Positions 28,671 through 37,231 of a DNA stretch of 64,000 nt are shown here, in pieces. Every line of letters starts with the position of its first letter. Position 1 is the first letter of the stretch. This DNA is from Neptunicoccus sediminis. Lineage in GTDB: Bacteria; Pseudomonadota; Alphaproteobacteria; Rhodobacterales; Rhodobacteraceae. Under the pieces are notes generated by a model. That model worked only from the letters and a program-made list of their open reading frames with translations, had not been told where the DNA came from and ran no database searches. A program made the position numbers and the translations under genes. The stretch lies in NCBI RefSeq assembly GCF_001719615.1, contig NZ_MDVX01000011.1, forward strand, positions 229,102 to 293,101. Reading direction: 5' to 3'.

Positions 28671-29351
28671 TCAGGACAGCGCACCCACAAGTTGACGCGC
28701 GGCGTCCGGCACAGCTTTGGCGGCCTGCGTTATCTCAAGCGCCTCTAGCGCTACCACCCCGATTGAAAACTCCAGTCCTGTCAGCCCTGCATCCTGCAAC
28801 TGAACCGGACTGGACACACCCACCGCCCCTTTGTGCAACTGTCCCTTGGTCACGCTATACCCATTGGCACGGCAAAAGCGGATGTCTTCGGAATCCTGTG
28901 GAGTTTCGGGGCGGGCGGCCAGTATCGCGATGCCCGCAGCACCGCGGTCAATCGGGTGGCGGGTGCCAAGTTTGTAATGAATGTTAAACACAGCGTCCCG
29001 CGGCTCGGCTGTCATGACAACCACGCAGGTATCCCCTTCGGCCATAGACAAAAACGCGGTCGCTCCGGTGGCCTGTGCCAGTGTTTCAAGCACGGGACGG
29101 GCCAGCATCTGGATACTGTCCGAAGAGCGTGCGCCAAGCTGATAGGCACCCACACCCATCACAATCCGCCCGTCCTCCAGTCGGCGCACCATTGTCTGAT
29201 CCACCAGTGTCGCAACGATGCGGTAGGCCGTAGGGCGGTTCAGCCCGAGTTGCTCTGCCAGTTCGTTGATCCGGATACCTTCGGGGCTTTGCGAGACGAG
29301 ACGCAGCAGGGCGATTCCCCGCTCCAGCGTTTGTAATTTGCCAGTGGACAT
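28671..29351 (-). CDS. IclR-family transcriptional regulator
   Basis: Regulator of 226 residues with an N-terminal helix-turn-helix (IRINELAEQLGLNRPTAYRIVATLVDQTMVRR, about 25-57). A compact effector domain has FLSMAEGDTCVVVMTAEPRD and the HPIDRGAAGIAILAARP loop. Somewhat short for IclR but complete. Divergent from the P450-TRAP-dddP genes, making it their most likely regulator. Confidence 0.88.
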   Translation of the reverse strand: MSTGKLQTLERGIALLRLVSQSPEGIRINELAEQLGLNRPTAYRIVATLVDQTMVRRLEDGRIVMGVGAYQLGARSSDSIQMLARPVLETLAQATGATAFLSMAEGDTCVVVMTAEPRDAVFNIHYKLGTRHPIDRGAAGIAILAARPETPQDSEDIRFCRANGYSVTKGQLHKGAVGVSSPVQLQDAGLTGLEFSIGVVALEALEITQAAKAVPDAARQLVGALS

Positions 29352-29428
29352 GGGTGTGTTGCAATCCTTGGTTAAGCCGTCGGTGGCGAAGAACTATATT
29401 AAGGCGTCATTGTCCAGACGACAAGATC

Positions 29429-29449
29429 ATGTTGCACTATATGTAACAT
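29429..29449. promoter_or_regulatory. Inverted repeat ATGTTGC-N7-GTAACAT upstream of the P450 gene
   Basis: Seven-base arms with one mismatch around a 7-bp AT-rich centre, in the divergent region between iclR (starts 29351) and the P450 (starts 29530). Candidate IclR operator or promoter element. Confidence 0.4.
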
Positions 29450-29529
29450 CTTTTTCACTATTTGCTATTGATCCCCTTGCGCCGCTCGTTTATTTCGTTC
29501 CCACCCGAAGGGGAAGAGGAGGCGCAACA

Positions 29530-31860
29530 ATGACCAACACAGCTAAACCAGTCGCGGCAGGCTGCCCGTTTTCCGGTGCTGCAAAGCAAGAAACCTGCCC
29601 GATGGGTGATCCTGCCGAGCTTGCCCGCTCCTTTAACCCGTTTGAGGGGGCCTATCAGGTTGACCCCGCCGAAGCGCTGCGCTGGTCGCGGGACCAGCTT
29701 CCGGTCTTTTATGCGCCCGAACTCGGCTATTGGGTGGTCAGCCGCTACGATGACATCAAAACCGTATTCCGCGACCCGATCCTGTTTTCGCCGAAAAACG
29801 TGCTGGAAAAGATTACGCCTGCCACACCGGAGGCGATGGAAGTTCTGCAAAGCTACAATTACGGAATGAACAAAACGCTGGTGAATGAGGATGAACCCGC
29901 CCACATGGAGCGGCGCCGCGTGCTTTTGGATCATTTCGTTCCGGCAGAGCTAGAAAAGCACAAGGATATGGTGCGCCGCCTGACCCGCGAAAAGATCGAC
30001 GCCTTTATCGACGAAGGGCGCAGCAATCTTGTAGAGTCGATGCTCTACGAGGTGCCGCTGCTGGTAGCGCTGCATTTCCTTGGTGTCCCCGAGGACGAGA
30101 TCGAGACGCTTAAATCCTTCTCTCTCGCCCATTCGGTGAACACTTGGGGCAAGCCTACAGATGAAAAGCAGATCGAAGTTGCCCATGATGTTGGCCGGTT
30201 CTGGCAATATGCAGGGCAGGTGATCGAAAAGATGCGGGCCGAACCGGATGGCACAGGCTGGATGCACCACACCATCCGCATGAACGCGGAAATGCCCGAG
30301 GTGGTGACAGACAGCTACGTTCATTCGATGATGATGGCGATCATTGTCGCCGCCCATGAAACCACCTCTCTGGCCTCGGCCAATATGTTCAAGACCCTGC
30401 TGACCCACCGCGAGGCATGGAATGACATTTGTGCTGACCCCTCCCTGATTCCCAATGCCGTAGAAGAATGCCTGCGCTATGCGGGGTCTATTGTTGCATG
30501 GCGCAGACAGACGAGCACGCCGACCACACTTGGCGGGGTTGATTTGCCCGAAGGCGCGAAACTGCTGGTGGTGCAGGCATCGGGTAATCAGGACGAACGC
30601 CACTTTGAGGACGGAGACACCTTTGACATCTACCGCGACAATGCGGTGGATCATCTGACCTTCGGCTATGGGGCGCATCAGTGTATGGGCAAGAATATCG
30701 GGCGAATGGAAATGCGGATCTTCCTTGAGGAAATGACCCGCCGTCTGCCCCATCTGCAACTGTCAGAGCAGTCTTTCAGCTATCTGCCGAATACCTCTTT
30801 CCGTGGACCGGATGAATTGTGGGTGGAATGGGATCCTGCGCAAAACCCCGAACGGCAGGACCGTTCTGTTCTTGAGACGCGGCGCGACTTTACTGTTGGC
30901 GCACCGGCGCGGCGGGATATTGCCCGAAAAGTGCGTGTGGCCGAGGTCCGGCAAGAGGCAGAGGGCATTCTGGGTCTGACGCTAGAGGACGCCCAAGGGC
31001 GCCCCTTGCCCAAGTGGAGCGCTGGCGCCCATATCGAACTGTGCGTCGGTGAATTCGATCGCAAATACTCCCTCTGCGGCAATCCTGACAGCGACAGCTA
31101 TCAGGTGGCCATCCTTCGCGAAGATGCGGGGCGGGGCGGTTCCAGCCATATCCATAAGACGCTGAAAGCGGGCGATGAGATAAAACTGCGCGGACCGTCC
31201 AATCTGTTCCGCCTTGACCCGGATGCGGCCCATTACGTGCTGGTGGCCGGTGGCATCGGGATCACCCCGATCCTTGCTATGGCCGACCGTCTGAAAGCCG
31301 AAGGCCGCAGCTATGAGCTGCATTATGCAGGCCGTGCATCATCCACCATGGCGTTTACTGCGCGGTTGCAGGCGGATCACGGCGCGGCGCTGACGTTGTA
31401 TTGTGATGGTGAAAACACCTTTATGGACCTGCCCGCGATGGTGGCAGGACTGGGAGAAGGCGCACAAATCTATGCCTGCGGTCCGCAGGGCCTGTTGCGT
31501 GCTCTGGAGGATCTGACAGCGGGTTTGCCCGAAGGCACCTTCCACTTTGAGCATTTCAGCACCTCCAACGCGGGACTGGACCCCGACAAAGAAAGCGCCT
31601 TTTCGGTGGAGCTGGTGGACTCCGGTCTAAAGCTGGAGGTTGCCAATGATACGACGCTGCTTGATACTCTCTTGGCGGCGGGCATCGACATTGCCTGTGA
31701 CTGTCGCGAGGGGCTTTGCGGCTCTTGCGAGGTTGCGGTGCTGGAAGGCGACATCGACCACCGCGATATGGTGTTGACACGAACCGAGCGGAGCGAGAAT
31801 AAGCGGATTATGACATGTTGTTCTCGCGCGAAGGGTAGCAAGCTAAAGCTCGCCCTGTAA
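29530..31860 (+). CDS. Self-sufficient cytochrome P450 fused to FMN/2Fe-2S reductase (CYP116B type)
   Basis: Single-chain monooxygenase of 776 residues. The P450 domain (about 1-435) has the oxygen-binding segment VAAHETTSL (273-281), ExxR at E313-R316 and the heme loop FGYGAHQCMGKN with ligand C385. A phthalate-dioxygenase-reductase-like part follows: FMN site RKYSLC (511-516), NADH site GGIGITP (574-580) and CGP (650). A plant-type ferredoxin C-terminus has cysteines 725, 730, 733 and 763. The P450RhF (CYP116B2) order and size match. ATG 29530 has GAGGAGG upstream; the open frame extends further 5' without a better start. Natural substrates of CYP116B enzymes are unknown. Here it leads a TRAP-DddP group. 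Confidence 0.95.
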   Translation: MTNTAKPVAAGCPFSGAAKQETCPMGDPAELARSFNPFEGAYQVDPAEALRWSRDQLPVFYAPELGYWVVSRYDDIKTVFRDPILFSPKNVLEKITPATPEAMEVLQSYNYGMNKTLVNEDEPAHMERRRVLLDHFVPAELEKHKDMVRRLTREKIDAFIDEGRSNLVESMLYEVPLLVALHFLGVPEDEIETLKSFSLAHSVNTWGKPTDEKQIEVAHDVGRFWQYAGQVIEKMRAEPDGTGWMHHTIRMNAEMPEVVTDSYVHSMMMAIIVAAHETTSLASANMFKTLLTHREAWNDICADPSLIPNAVEECLRYAGSIVAWRRQTSTPTTLGGVDLPEGAKLLVVQASGNQDERHFEDGDTFDIYRDNAVDHLTFGYGAHQCMGKNIGRMEMRIFLEEMTRRLPHLQLSEQSFSYLPNTSFRGPDELWVEWDPAQNPERQDRSVLETRRDFTVGAPARRDIARKVRVAEVRQEAEGILGLTLEDAQGRPLPKWSAGAHIELCVGEFDRKYSLCGNPDSDSYQVAILREDAGRGGSSHIHKTLKAGDEIKLRGPSNLFRLDPDAAHYVLVAGGIGITPILAMADRLKAEGRSYELHYAGRASSTMAFTARLQADHGAALTLYCDGENTFMDLPAMVAGLGEGAQIYACGPQGLLRALEDLTAGLPEGTFHFEHFSTSNAGLDPDKESAFSVELVDSGLKLEVANDTTLLDTLLAAGIDIACDCREGLCGSCEVAVLEGDIDHRDMVLTRTERSENKRIMTCCSRAKGSKLKLAL

Positions 31861-31909
31861 TTTTAAAGACTTGTAACAACGACCCACCGACAATAGGGAG
31901 GAACTGAAA

Positions 31910-32938
31910 TTGTCACTCAAAAAAACATTACTCGCCGGACTGGCGCTTGCGACAGTCACTGCAACAACCGCGCAGGCGGAAACCACGCTGAAAATCAGCC
32001 ACTATCTTCCGGCTGTTCACGGGCTCCACACTGACTTTATCAAACCTTGGACCGAGCAGGTCACGGAATGCACAAACGGCGAAGTGCAGTTTGAAATCTT
32101 CCCCGCCGGTACGCAGATGGGCCATGTGGCCCGCCAGCAGGAACAGGTCATGGCCGGTGTGGTTGACATCGCCCACGGTCTGCACGGCATACCGCGCGGC
32201 CGCTTTCCGCGCACGTCCCTGATCGACATGCCGTTCCTGACCGATGATGCGGCTGCTGCCAGCTATGCGCTTTGGGAACTGTTTCCTGAATATCTGGCCG
32301 AAGAATATCGCGGTCTGAAGGTTCTTGCCCTGCACGCCCATAACGGCGGCTTGCTGCACACCAACAAGAAAAAAGTCGAAACTATGGAAGACATGGCCGG
32401 TCTGCGCATCCGCACACCAAGCCCTGCGGTATCTGCCATGCTGTCCCATCTGGGGGCCGATCCGCAAGGTCTGCCGCCTGGTGAAGTTTACGAGAGCCTG
32501 CAAAAAGGGGTGATCGACGGGACAGTATTCCCTTGGGATCCGGTGAAAAGTTTCGGTCTGAACGAGGTGCTGAACTACCACCTTGATCTTGGCGCTTATA
32601 CGGTGTCGTTCTTCTACGTGATGAACCAGCGCTCCTATGACAAGCTGAGCAGCGAAGCACAGTCCTGTATCGACCAGCATTCCGGTGCCGATCTGGTTGC
32701 AAAATTCGGTGACTGGTGGGATGCCTGGGACGTGCCGGGCCGTCAGGACGCGATTGATGCAGGTCATGAAATCACCGAATTGTCGGACGAGGAACGGGCC
32801 AAATGGCGGGAAGCTCTGAAGCCGATGATGGAAGAGTATCTGCAATCCGTCAAAGACGCCGGTGTTGAAAATGCCGATGAAATCTATCAAGCGATGCAAG
32901 ACAAAATCGCAGAATTTCAGGCGAAAAAAGCGGAGTGA
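31910..32938 (+). CDS. TRAP transporter solute-binding protein (DctP family)
   Basis: Periplasmic binding protein of 342 residues with signal peptide MSLKKTLLAGLALATVTATTAQA, then ETTLKISHYLPAVHGLHTDFIKPW. The core motif MEDMAGLRIRTPSPAVSAMLSHLGADPQGLPPGEVYESLQKGVIDGT contains the conserved arginine that usually binds a ligand carboxylate. The start is TTG 31910 with GGGAGG 8 bp upstream; no ATG is available in frame at the right place. Operon with the P450, DctQ, DctM and possibly dddP. Ligand unknown. Confidence 0.93.
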   Translation: MSLKKTLLAGLALATVTATTAQAETTLKISHYLPAVHGLHTDFIKPWTEQVTECTNGEVQFEIFPAGTQMGHVARQQEQVMAGVVDIAHGLHGIPRGRFPRTSLIDMPFLTDDAAAASYALWELFPEYLAEEYRGLKVLALHAHNGGLLHTNKKKVETMEDMAGLRIRTPSPAVSAMLSHLGADPQGLPPGEVYESLQKGVIDGTVFPWDPVKSFGLNEVLNYHLDLGAYTVSFFYVMNQRSYDKLSSEAQSCIDQHSGADLVAKFGDWWDAWDVPGRQDAIDAGHEITELSDEERAKWREALKPMMEEYLQSVKDAGVENADEIYQAMQDKIAEFQAKKAE

Positions 32939-32959
32939 TCCGCAAACCGTAAAACCTTT

Positions 32960-32984
32960 GCCAGCGCGATCCTGTCGCGCTGGC
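32960..32984 (+). other. Hairpin between TRAP binding protein and small permease
   Basis: Perfect 10-bp stem GCCAGCGCGA / TCGCGCTGGC with loop TCCTG, 21 bp after the binding-protein stop, followed by TGTTTCC. Fits a leaky attenuator or mRNA stabiliser that gives more binding protein than permease. Confidence 0.7.
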
Positions 32985-33007
32985 TGTTTCCTTGAAAGGG
33001 GTGGCTT

Positions 33008-33496
33008 TTGGACCTTGTGAAAACCGCAGCCCGCCGGCTGATTGATGGACTCGCCGTTCTTGGCGTTCTGGCCTATGGCATCGCAGCCCTTGTGACAGTG
33101 GCAGATGTACTCGGGCGACGGTTCGGTTTTCCGATCACAGGCGTTGTGGATCTGGTACAGCTTTTCGTGGTCACGGGCGCATGGCTGGTGATGCCTTTCG
33201 CCTTTGCGACTGCCACCCATGTCAGTGTCGATCTGCTTTTGACCAACGCCCCCCGTTTCATACAACTGCCCCTCGCTTTTATGTCGGCGGTGCTGGCCTT
33301 TGGATTGGTGGCGTTGATGTTGTGGCAGGGCTATCTGACCTTTGAAACCCGCACCATGTTCGGGGACCGATCCCAGCAGTTGGGCATCCCGATTGCGTGG
33401 TACTGGTATCCGCTGCTGCTTGGGCTGGCAGTGTCGCTGCTCGCAATTCCGCTTTCCCTTTTCACCAACACCGCACCGGAGACCCCAGATGAGTGA
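33008..33496 (+). CDS. dctQ: TRAP transporter small permease (DctQ)
   Basis: Inner-membrane protein of 162 residues with four hydrophobic segments (about 12-32, 45-68, 84-105, 126-148) and the DctQ signature DVLGRRFGFPITGVVDLVQLFVVTGAWLVMPFAF. Start TTG 33008 follows AAAGGGG. Its 3' end overlaps the dctM start by 8 bp. Confidence 0.9.
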   Translation: MDLVKTAARRLIDGLAVLGVLAYGIAALVTVADVLGRRFGFPITGVVDLVQLFVVTGAWLVMPFAFATATHVSVDLLLTNAPRFIQLPLAFMSAVLAFGLVALMLWQGYLTFETRTMFGDRSQQLGIPIAWYWYPLLLGLAVSLLAIPLSLFTNTAPETPDE

Positions 33497-34790
33497 TGCA
33501 GTTCTCGGCCTGATCGGTTTTGCCGCGGCTTTGGGGTTGATCGCCCTTGGCACACCTGTTGCCGTGGCGATGGGGGTGATTGGCGGTGTCGGTTACTGGT
33601 ATCTGAACGGCTGGATGGGCGCGGCCTATATCCTCGGGTCTTCGCCGTTTGAATCGATTTTTCCTTATTCCTTTTCCGTCATACCGCTGTTTGTGATGAT
33701 GGGGGTGTTTGCCTCCCACGCGGGTCTGTCCCGCTCCCTGTTTGATGTGATCAATTCATTCATCGGCCACCGCAAAGGCGGACTGGCCGTCACCACCGTC
33801 GGGGCCAGCGCGTTTTTCGGGGCGATTTGTGGATCGTCGCTGGCAACTGTTGCCACCATTGGCCGCGTTGCCCTGCCAGAGATGAAACGACACGGCTATG
33901 ATCCATCTCTGTCAACGGCCACTGTAGCGGCGGGGGGCACACTCGGGGTGTTGATCCCGCCCTCGGTGCTGCTGGTGATTTACGGTCTGCTGACACAAAG
34001 CTCCATCGGACAGTTGTTTATCGGCGCTCTTATTCCGGGCCTGCTGGGGGCCTTGCTCTATGCCGGAGCCATTCTGGTACGGGTGCGGTTCAACCCTGAA
34101 ATCGCCCCCGCCGCCGAACGGACAAGCTGGCCGGACCGCATCCGGTTTCTTGGCAAGGTCTGGCAGGTGGTCCTGTTGTTCGCGCTGGTGATCGGCGGGA
34201 TTTACCTTGGCTGGTTTTCCCCGACAGAGGCCGCCGCCGTTGGCGCGGTGGGTGCCTTTGTGCTGGCACTGTTTTCCGGCGAACTGACCTTTGATGCGAT
34301 GCGTGCCTCGGTGTTTGAAACAGCCGGCCTGACGGGGATGATCTTTTTCATCCTGATTGGTGCTTCGCTGTTCAACTTTTTCCTTGAAAACACCGGCCTG
34401 CCGCAGATGCTGATCGAGATGATCCACACCTCCGGTTTGGGACCTTATCAGGTGATGATCCTGATCCTTGTGTTCTATGTAATCTTGGGCTGTTTCATGG
34501 ATGCGATGTCCATGATCCTGCTGACGGTGCCGCTGCTGGCACCTGTGGCGCTGGAACTGGATTTCAATCTTGTCTGGTTCGGGATCATTGTGGTGACGGT
34601 TGCGGAAATCGGTCTGATTACCCCGCCCATCGGCATGAACCTGTTTGTGGCACAGGCCGCGGCGGGGAATATTCCGCTTGGCACGATCATCAAGGGGATT
34701 TTCCCGTTTATCCTTGCGGATTTCCTGCGTCTCGGACTGCTGGTTGCCTTCCCTGCACTTGTGCTCTGGCTGCCCGGTATGGCGTTTTAG
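33489..34790 (+). CDS. dctM: TRAP transporter large permease (DctM)
   Basis: Twelve-helix large TRAP subunit of 433 residues. Conserved regions are GASAFFGAICGSSLATVATIGRVALPEMKRHGYDPSLSTATVAAGGTLGVLIPPSVLLVIYG in the first half and IILTVPLLAPVALELDFNLVWFGIIVVTVAEIGLITPPIGMNLFVAQ in the second. ATG 33489 overlaps dctQ. It is followed by about 150 bp containing a GGTTTC/GAAACC hairpin and then dddP. Confidence 0.93.
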   Translation: MSDAVLGLIGFAAALGLIALGTPVAVAMGVIGGVGYWYLNGWMGAAYILGSSPFESIFPYSFSVIPLFVMMGVFASHAGLSRSLFDVINSFIGHRKGGLAVTTVGASAFFGAICGSSLATVATIGRVALPEMKRHGYDPSLSTATVAAGGTLGVLIPPSVLLVIYGLLTQSSIGQLFIGALIPGLLGALLYAGAILVRVRFNPEIAPAAERTSWPDRIRFLGKVWQVVLLFALVIGGIYLGWFSPTEAAAVGAVGAFVLALFSGELTFDAMRASVFETAGLTGMIFFILIGASLFNFFLENTGLPQMLIEMIHTSGLGPYQVMILILVFYVILGCFMDAMSMILLTVPLLAPVALELDFNLVWFGIIVVTVAEIGLITPPIGMNLFVAQAAAGNIPLGTIIKGIFPFILADFLRLGLLVAFPALVLWLPGMAF

Positions 34791-34939
34791 CGCGGTTTCT
34801 GACCCGAAACCTGCGCTTGGATGAACCCGCAAGGGTCAGGCCGGATTGACGCCAACAGGCAGTTTGCAGTCGCAAAAGTTTCAGGAACTATCGTGCTTTT
34901 GCACCATGCTCGGGATCAGGGCAGGGAGCGGAGGCGCCG
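34791..34939 (+). promoter_or_regulatory. Gap before dddP with hairpin
   Basis: The gap holds GCGCGGTTTC-TGACCC-GAAACC-TGCGC (34790-34816), an interrupted stem without a T run. It could be a weak terminator or mRNA hairpin. No clear -35/-10 pair was recognised, so whether dddP is read through from the TRAP genes or has its own promoter is undecided. GGAGG at 34930-34934 serves the GTG start. Confidence 0.4.
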
Positions 34940-36289
34940 GTGGAACAGCATTTCAGAGACAACCGCAAGATCGACCCGTCGCGCGGCGCCCTACTCGGGG
35001 ATAATACCCCGAATGATGCGAACCGCGTTGAAATTGGCCCGACCCCACTGGCCTATCGGGAATGGGAGTCCGCCGGACTGCTGCTGCCAGATCTGCAGGC
35101 GATGCGGCGATACCGCTGGGAACGTTTGACCCGTTTCATCAATGATCGCGATTACGCCGGATTGCTGGTCTTTGATCCGCTCAACATCCGCTACGCCACC
35201 GACAGCACCAATATGCAGCTTTGGAACACCCACAATCCGTTTCGTGCGGTGCTGCTCTGTGCCGACGGATATATGGTAATTTGGGACTACAAGAACTCCC
35301 CGTTTCTTAGCGCGTTCAATCCGCTTGTGAAGGAGCGTCGCAGCGGTGCGGATCTGTTCTATTTCGACCGCGGTGACAAGGTGGATGTGGCCGCCGATGT
35401 CTTTGCAAACGAGGTGCGCATTCTCTTGGCAGAACATGCGCCCCAGAACCGGCGGCTGGCGGTGGATAAGATCATGTTGCATGGTCTTCGTGCGCTTGAG
35501 GCCCAGCAGATTGAGGTCCTTCCCGGTGAGGAACTAACCGAAAAGAGCCGCGCTGTGAAAGGCCCGGACGAGATTAGGGCGATGCGCTGTGCCAGCCACG
35601 CCTGCGAGACTGCGGTGAATGCGATGGAACAGGCCGCCCGTGCGGGCGTTCCGCGCGGGGATATGTCAGAGGATGATATCTGGTCCGTGCTGCACGCACA
35701 GAACATCCGGCGCGGCGGCGAATGGATTGAAACGCGGTTGTTGACCTCCGGCCCGCGCACCAATCCTTGGTTTCAGGAATGCGGCGGGCGGATCGTGCAG
35801 AACAACGAAATTGTCGCCTTTGATACTGACCTGATCGGAAGCTACGGGATCTGCGTGGACATCAGCCGGACCTGGTGGATCGGGGATGCAAAACCGCGCC
35901 CTGACATGGTTTCAGCGATGCAACACGGGATGGAGCATATCCGCGCAAATATGGCGCTGCTGGGGCCGGGGGTGCCGATTTCGCAGATTATCGCGCAGTC
36001 GCACCGGCTTGACCCGCAGTACCAAGCGGGCAAATACGGTTGTCTGATGCACGGGGTGGGGCTGTGTGACGAATGGCCCTTGATCGCCTATCCGGACCGC
36101 GCCGTTGCGGGTGCCTTTGACTATGTTCTTGAGCCGGGTATGACCCTCTGCGTTGAGGCGCTGATTAGCCCCGAGGCCGGGGATTTTTCCATCAAGCTGG
36201 AAGATCAGGTGCTTATAACAGAGGACGGGTTTGAGAACCTGACAACCTATCCGTTCGACCCCGTACTTGCAGGCACGGACCCGTCCTAA
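34940..36289 (+). CDS. dddP: DMSP lyase DddP (M24-fold)
   Basis: Cytosolic M24-peptidase-fold enzyme that cleaves dimethylsulfoniopropionate to dimethyl sulfide, acrylate and a proton. At 449 residues it is full length. The metal ligands and active-site positions known from Roseobacter DddP structures match exactly in number: D295, D297, D307, H371, E406 and E421 for the binuclear metal site, D377 as catalytic base, and W95 and Y366 in the DMSP pocket. Long diagnostic stretches such as TNMQLWNTHNPFRA, RTNPWFQECG and MHGVGLCDEWPL also fit DddP, not Xaa-Pro peptidases. Start GTG 34940 has GGAGG 5 bp upstream. It lies after a TRAP transporter and P450. The stop overlaps the convergent TetR gene by 4 bp. 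Confidence 0.96.
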   Translation: MEQHFRDNRKIDPSRGALLGDNTPNDANRVEIGPTPLAYREWESAGLLLPDLQAMRRYRWERLTRFINDRDYAGLLVFDPLNIRYATDSTNMQLWNTHNPFRAVLLCADGYMVIWDYKNSPFLSAFNPLVKERRSGADLFYFDRGDKVDVAADVFANEVRILLAEHAPQNRRLAVDKIMLHGLRALEAQQIEVLPGEELTEKSRAVKGPDEIRAMRCASHACETAVNAMEQAARAGVPRGDMSEDDIWSVLHAQNIRRGGEWIETRLLTSGPRTNPWFQECGGRIVQNNEIVAFDTDLIGSYGICVDISRTWWIGDAKPRPDMVSAMQHGMEHIRANMALLGPGVPISQIIAQSHRLDPQYQAGKYGCLMHGVGLCDEWPLIAYPDRAVAGAFDYVLEPGMTLCVEALISPEAGDFSIKLEDQVLITEDGFENLTTYPFDPVLAGTDPS

Positions 36290-36786
36290 GCTTTCTGCGA
36301 TCCGGTCATCTGCGCCATGAAGCGGGCCATTGTCGCCGCGTCAGGGGTGCAGCCGGACTCCACCCATTTCAACAGGACGCTTACAATGGCACCGGCGTAA
36401 AACGATGGCAGGAACTGCTGTAACTCCGCTGTGCCACAGGGCGGGGGGGCAGCGGGCAAGGCATCGCGCAGGGCAATAATCTGGTCCTGAAACGACCCGA
36501 GCGCAGTTTTGCCCGCTTCCCCGCTTAGGATGGCGTGGGCGATATGGGGCAGGGAGGCCACCTGCTCAAACGCGAAAAGATGCACTTTGTAGGACCACTC
36601 CTGGGGGGACAGGTTCTCGGCATTTGCAGCGGCCCATTCCATTTGTCCCGACAAAACAGCGTTCAAACGCAGTTCGAGCATTGCGCCGATACTGTCAAAA
36701 TGCCGGTAGAAGGTCTGCCGCCCGATCCGCGCACGCCGCGCAAGATCGCTGACGCTGATGTCGCGGAACGGTTTCTCGGCGAGCAA
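36286..36786 (-). CDS. TetR/AcrR-family regulator with anomalous N-terminus
   Basis: Repressor-like protein with helix-turn-helix FRDISVSDLARRARIGRQTFYRHFDSIGAMLELRL and a C-terminal helical domain. The only ordinary start in frame is TTG 36786, which removes most of helix 1. The frame continues upstream to 36855 and still reads like a TetR N-terminus (DPRQQRTQDALLGALDELLAE) but has no ATG, GTG or TTG. A GGAG site lies about 7 bp before an ATC codon at 36840. Either a rare non-ATG/GTG/TTG start, a frameshift in the gene, or a sequence error is possible. Divergent from the RND efflux genes, which it probably controls. Confidence 0.7.
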   Translation of the reverse strand: MLAEKPFRDISVSDLARRARIGRQTFYRHFDSIGAMLELRLNAVLSGQMEWAAANAENLSPQEWSYKVHLFAFEQVASLPHIAHAILSGEAGKTALGSFQDQIIALRDALPAAPPPCGTAELQQFLPSFYAGAIVSVLLKWVESGCTPDAATMARFMAQMTGSQKA

Positions 36787-36859
36787 TTCGTCAAGCGCCC
36801 CGAGCAGGGCATCCTGAGTGCGTTGTTGGCGTGGGTCGATCCTGTTTCTCCGTGATCAA

Positions 36860-37231
36860 ATACTTGTGTTGAGCTCTACTTACGGAACACTTGATCCATA
36901 AGTCAAATCCGGTATATGGCACGGAGGATCCATCGGCGGGATAATGCGCGAAGGTGGCACCGCTGCAACGGATCGGCTTTGCGAAAGGACTGGGAATGAC
37001 CGCTTATTCTGGACTCCACAGGAGTCAGGCAATCCGCAAAAACTGTGGCGGATTTACCTAAGCTATGTTTCATTAGGGTCTCTTAAGGGGTGCCTGCCCA
37101 TCTGTAGAGCGCCCGAACCGGACCAAACCGGCATATTGCTCTGGACATGGCCCGAAAGACCGATTGCAGAATTCCTCTCGACGTGCTGTGTCAGCGGCAC
37201 GTGTCAAACACTTAGATTCTAGGACTACGAA
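36860..37231. promoter_or_regulatory. Divergent region between TetR gene and efflux genes
   Basis: About 370 bp without a convincing gene. Near the TetR gene is the loosely symmetric CTTGTGTT (36864-36871) with GGAACACTTG (36885-36894), enclosing GAGCTC, a possible operator region. An open frame of about 92 codons at 36944-37222 has no recognisable family or ribosome site. No -10/-35 pair could be assigned. Confidence 0.35.

Noticed and set aside
31928..33553. 541-codon minus-strand frame opposite the TRAP binding protein and dctQ
   Set aside because: Antisense of two well supported genes with no start signal or domain.
34940..36289. Annotation of the M24 protein as Xaa-Pro aminopeptidase or creatinase
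   Set aside because: Residue numbers of metal ligands and DMSP-pocket residues fit DddP exactly.
36944..37222. 92-codon frame in the gap before the efflux adaptor
   Set aside because: No ribosome site, no family likeness, and unusual Cys/Trp-rich composition.
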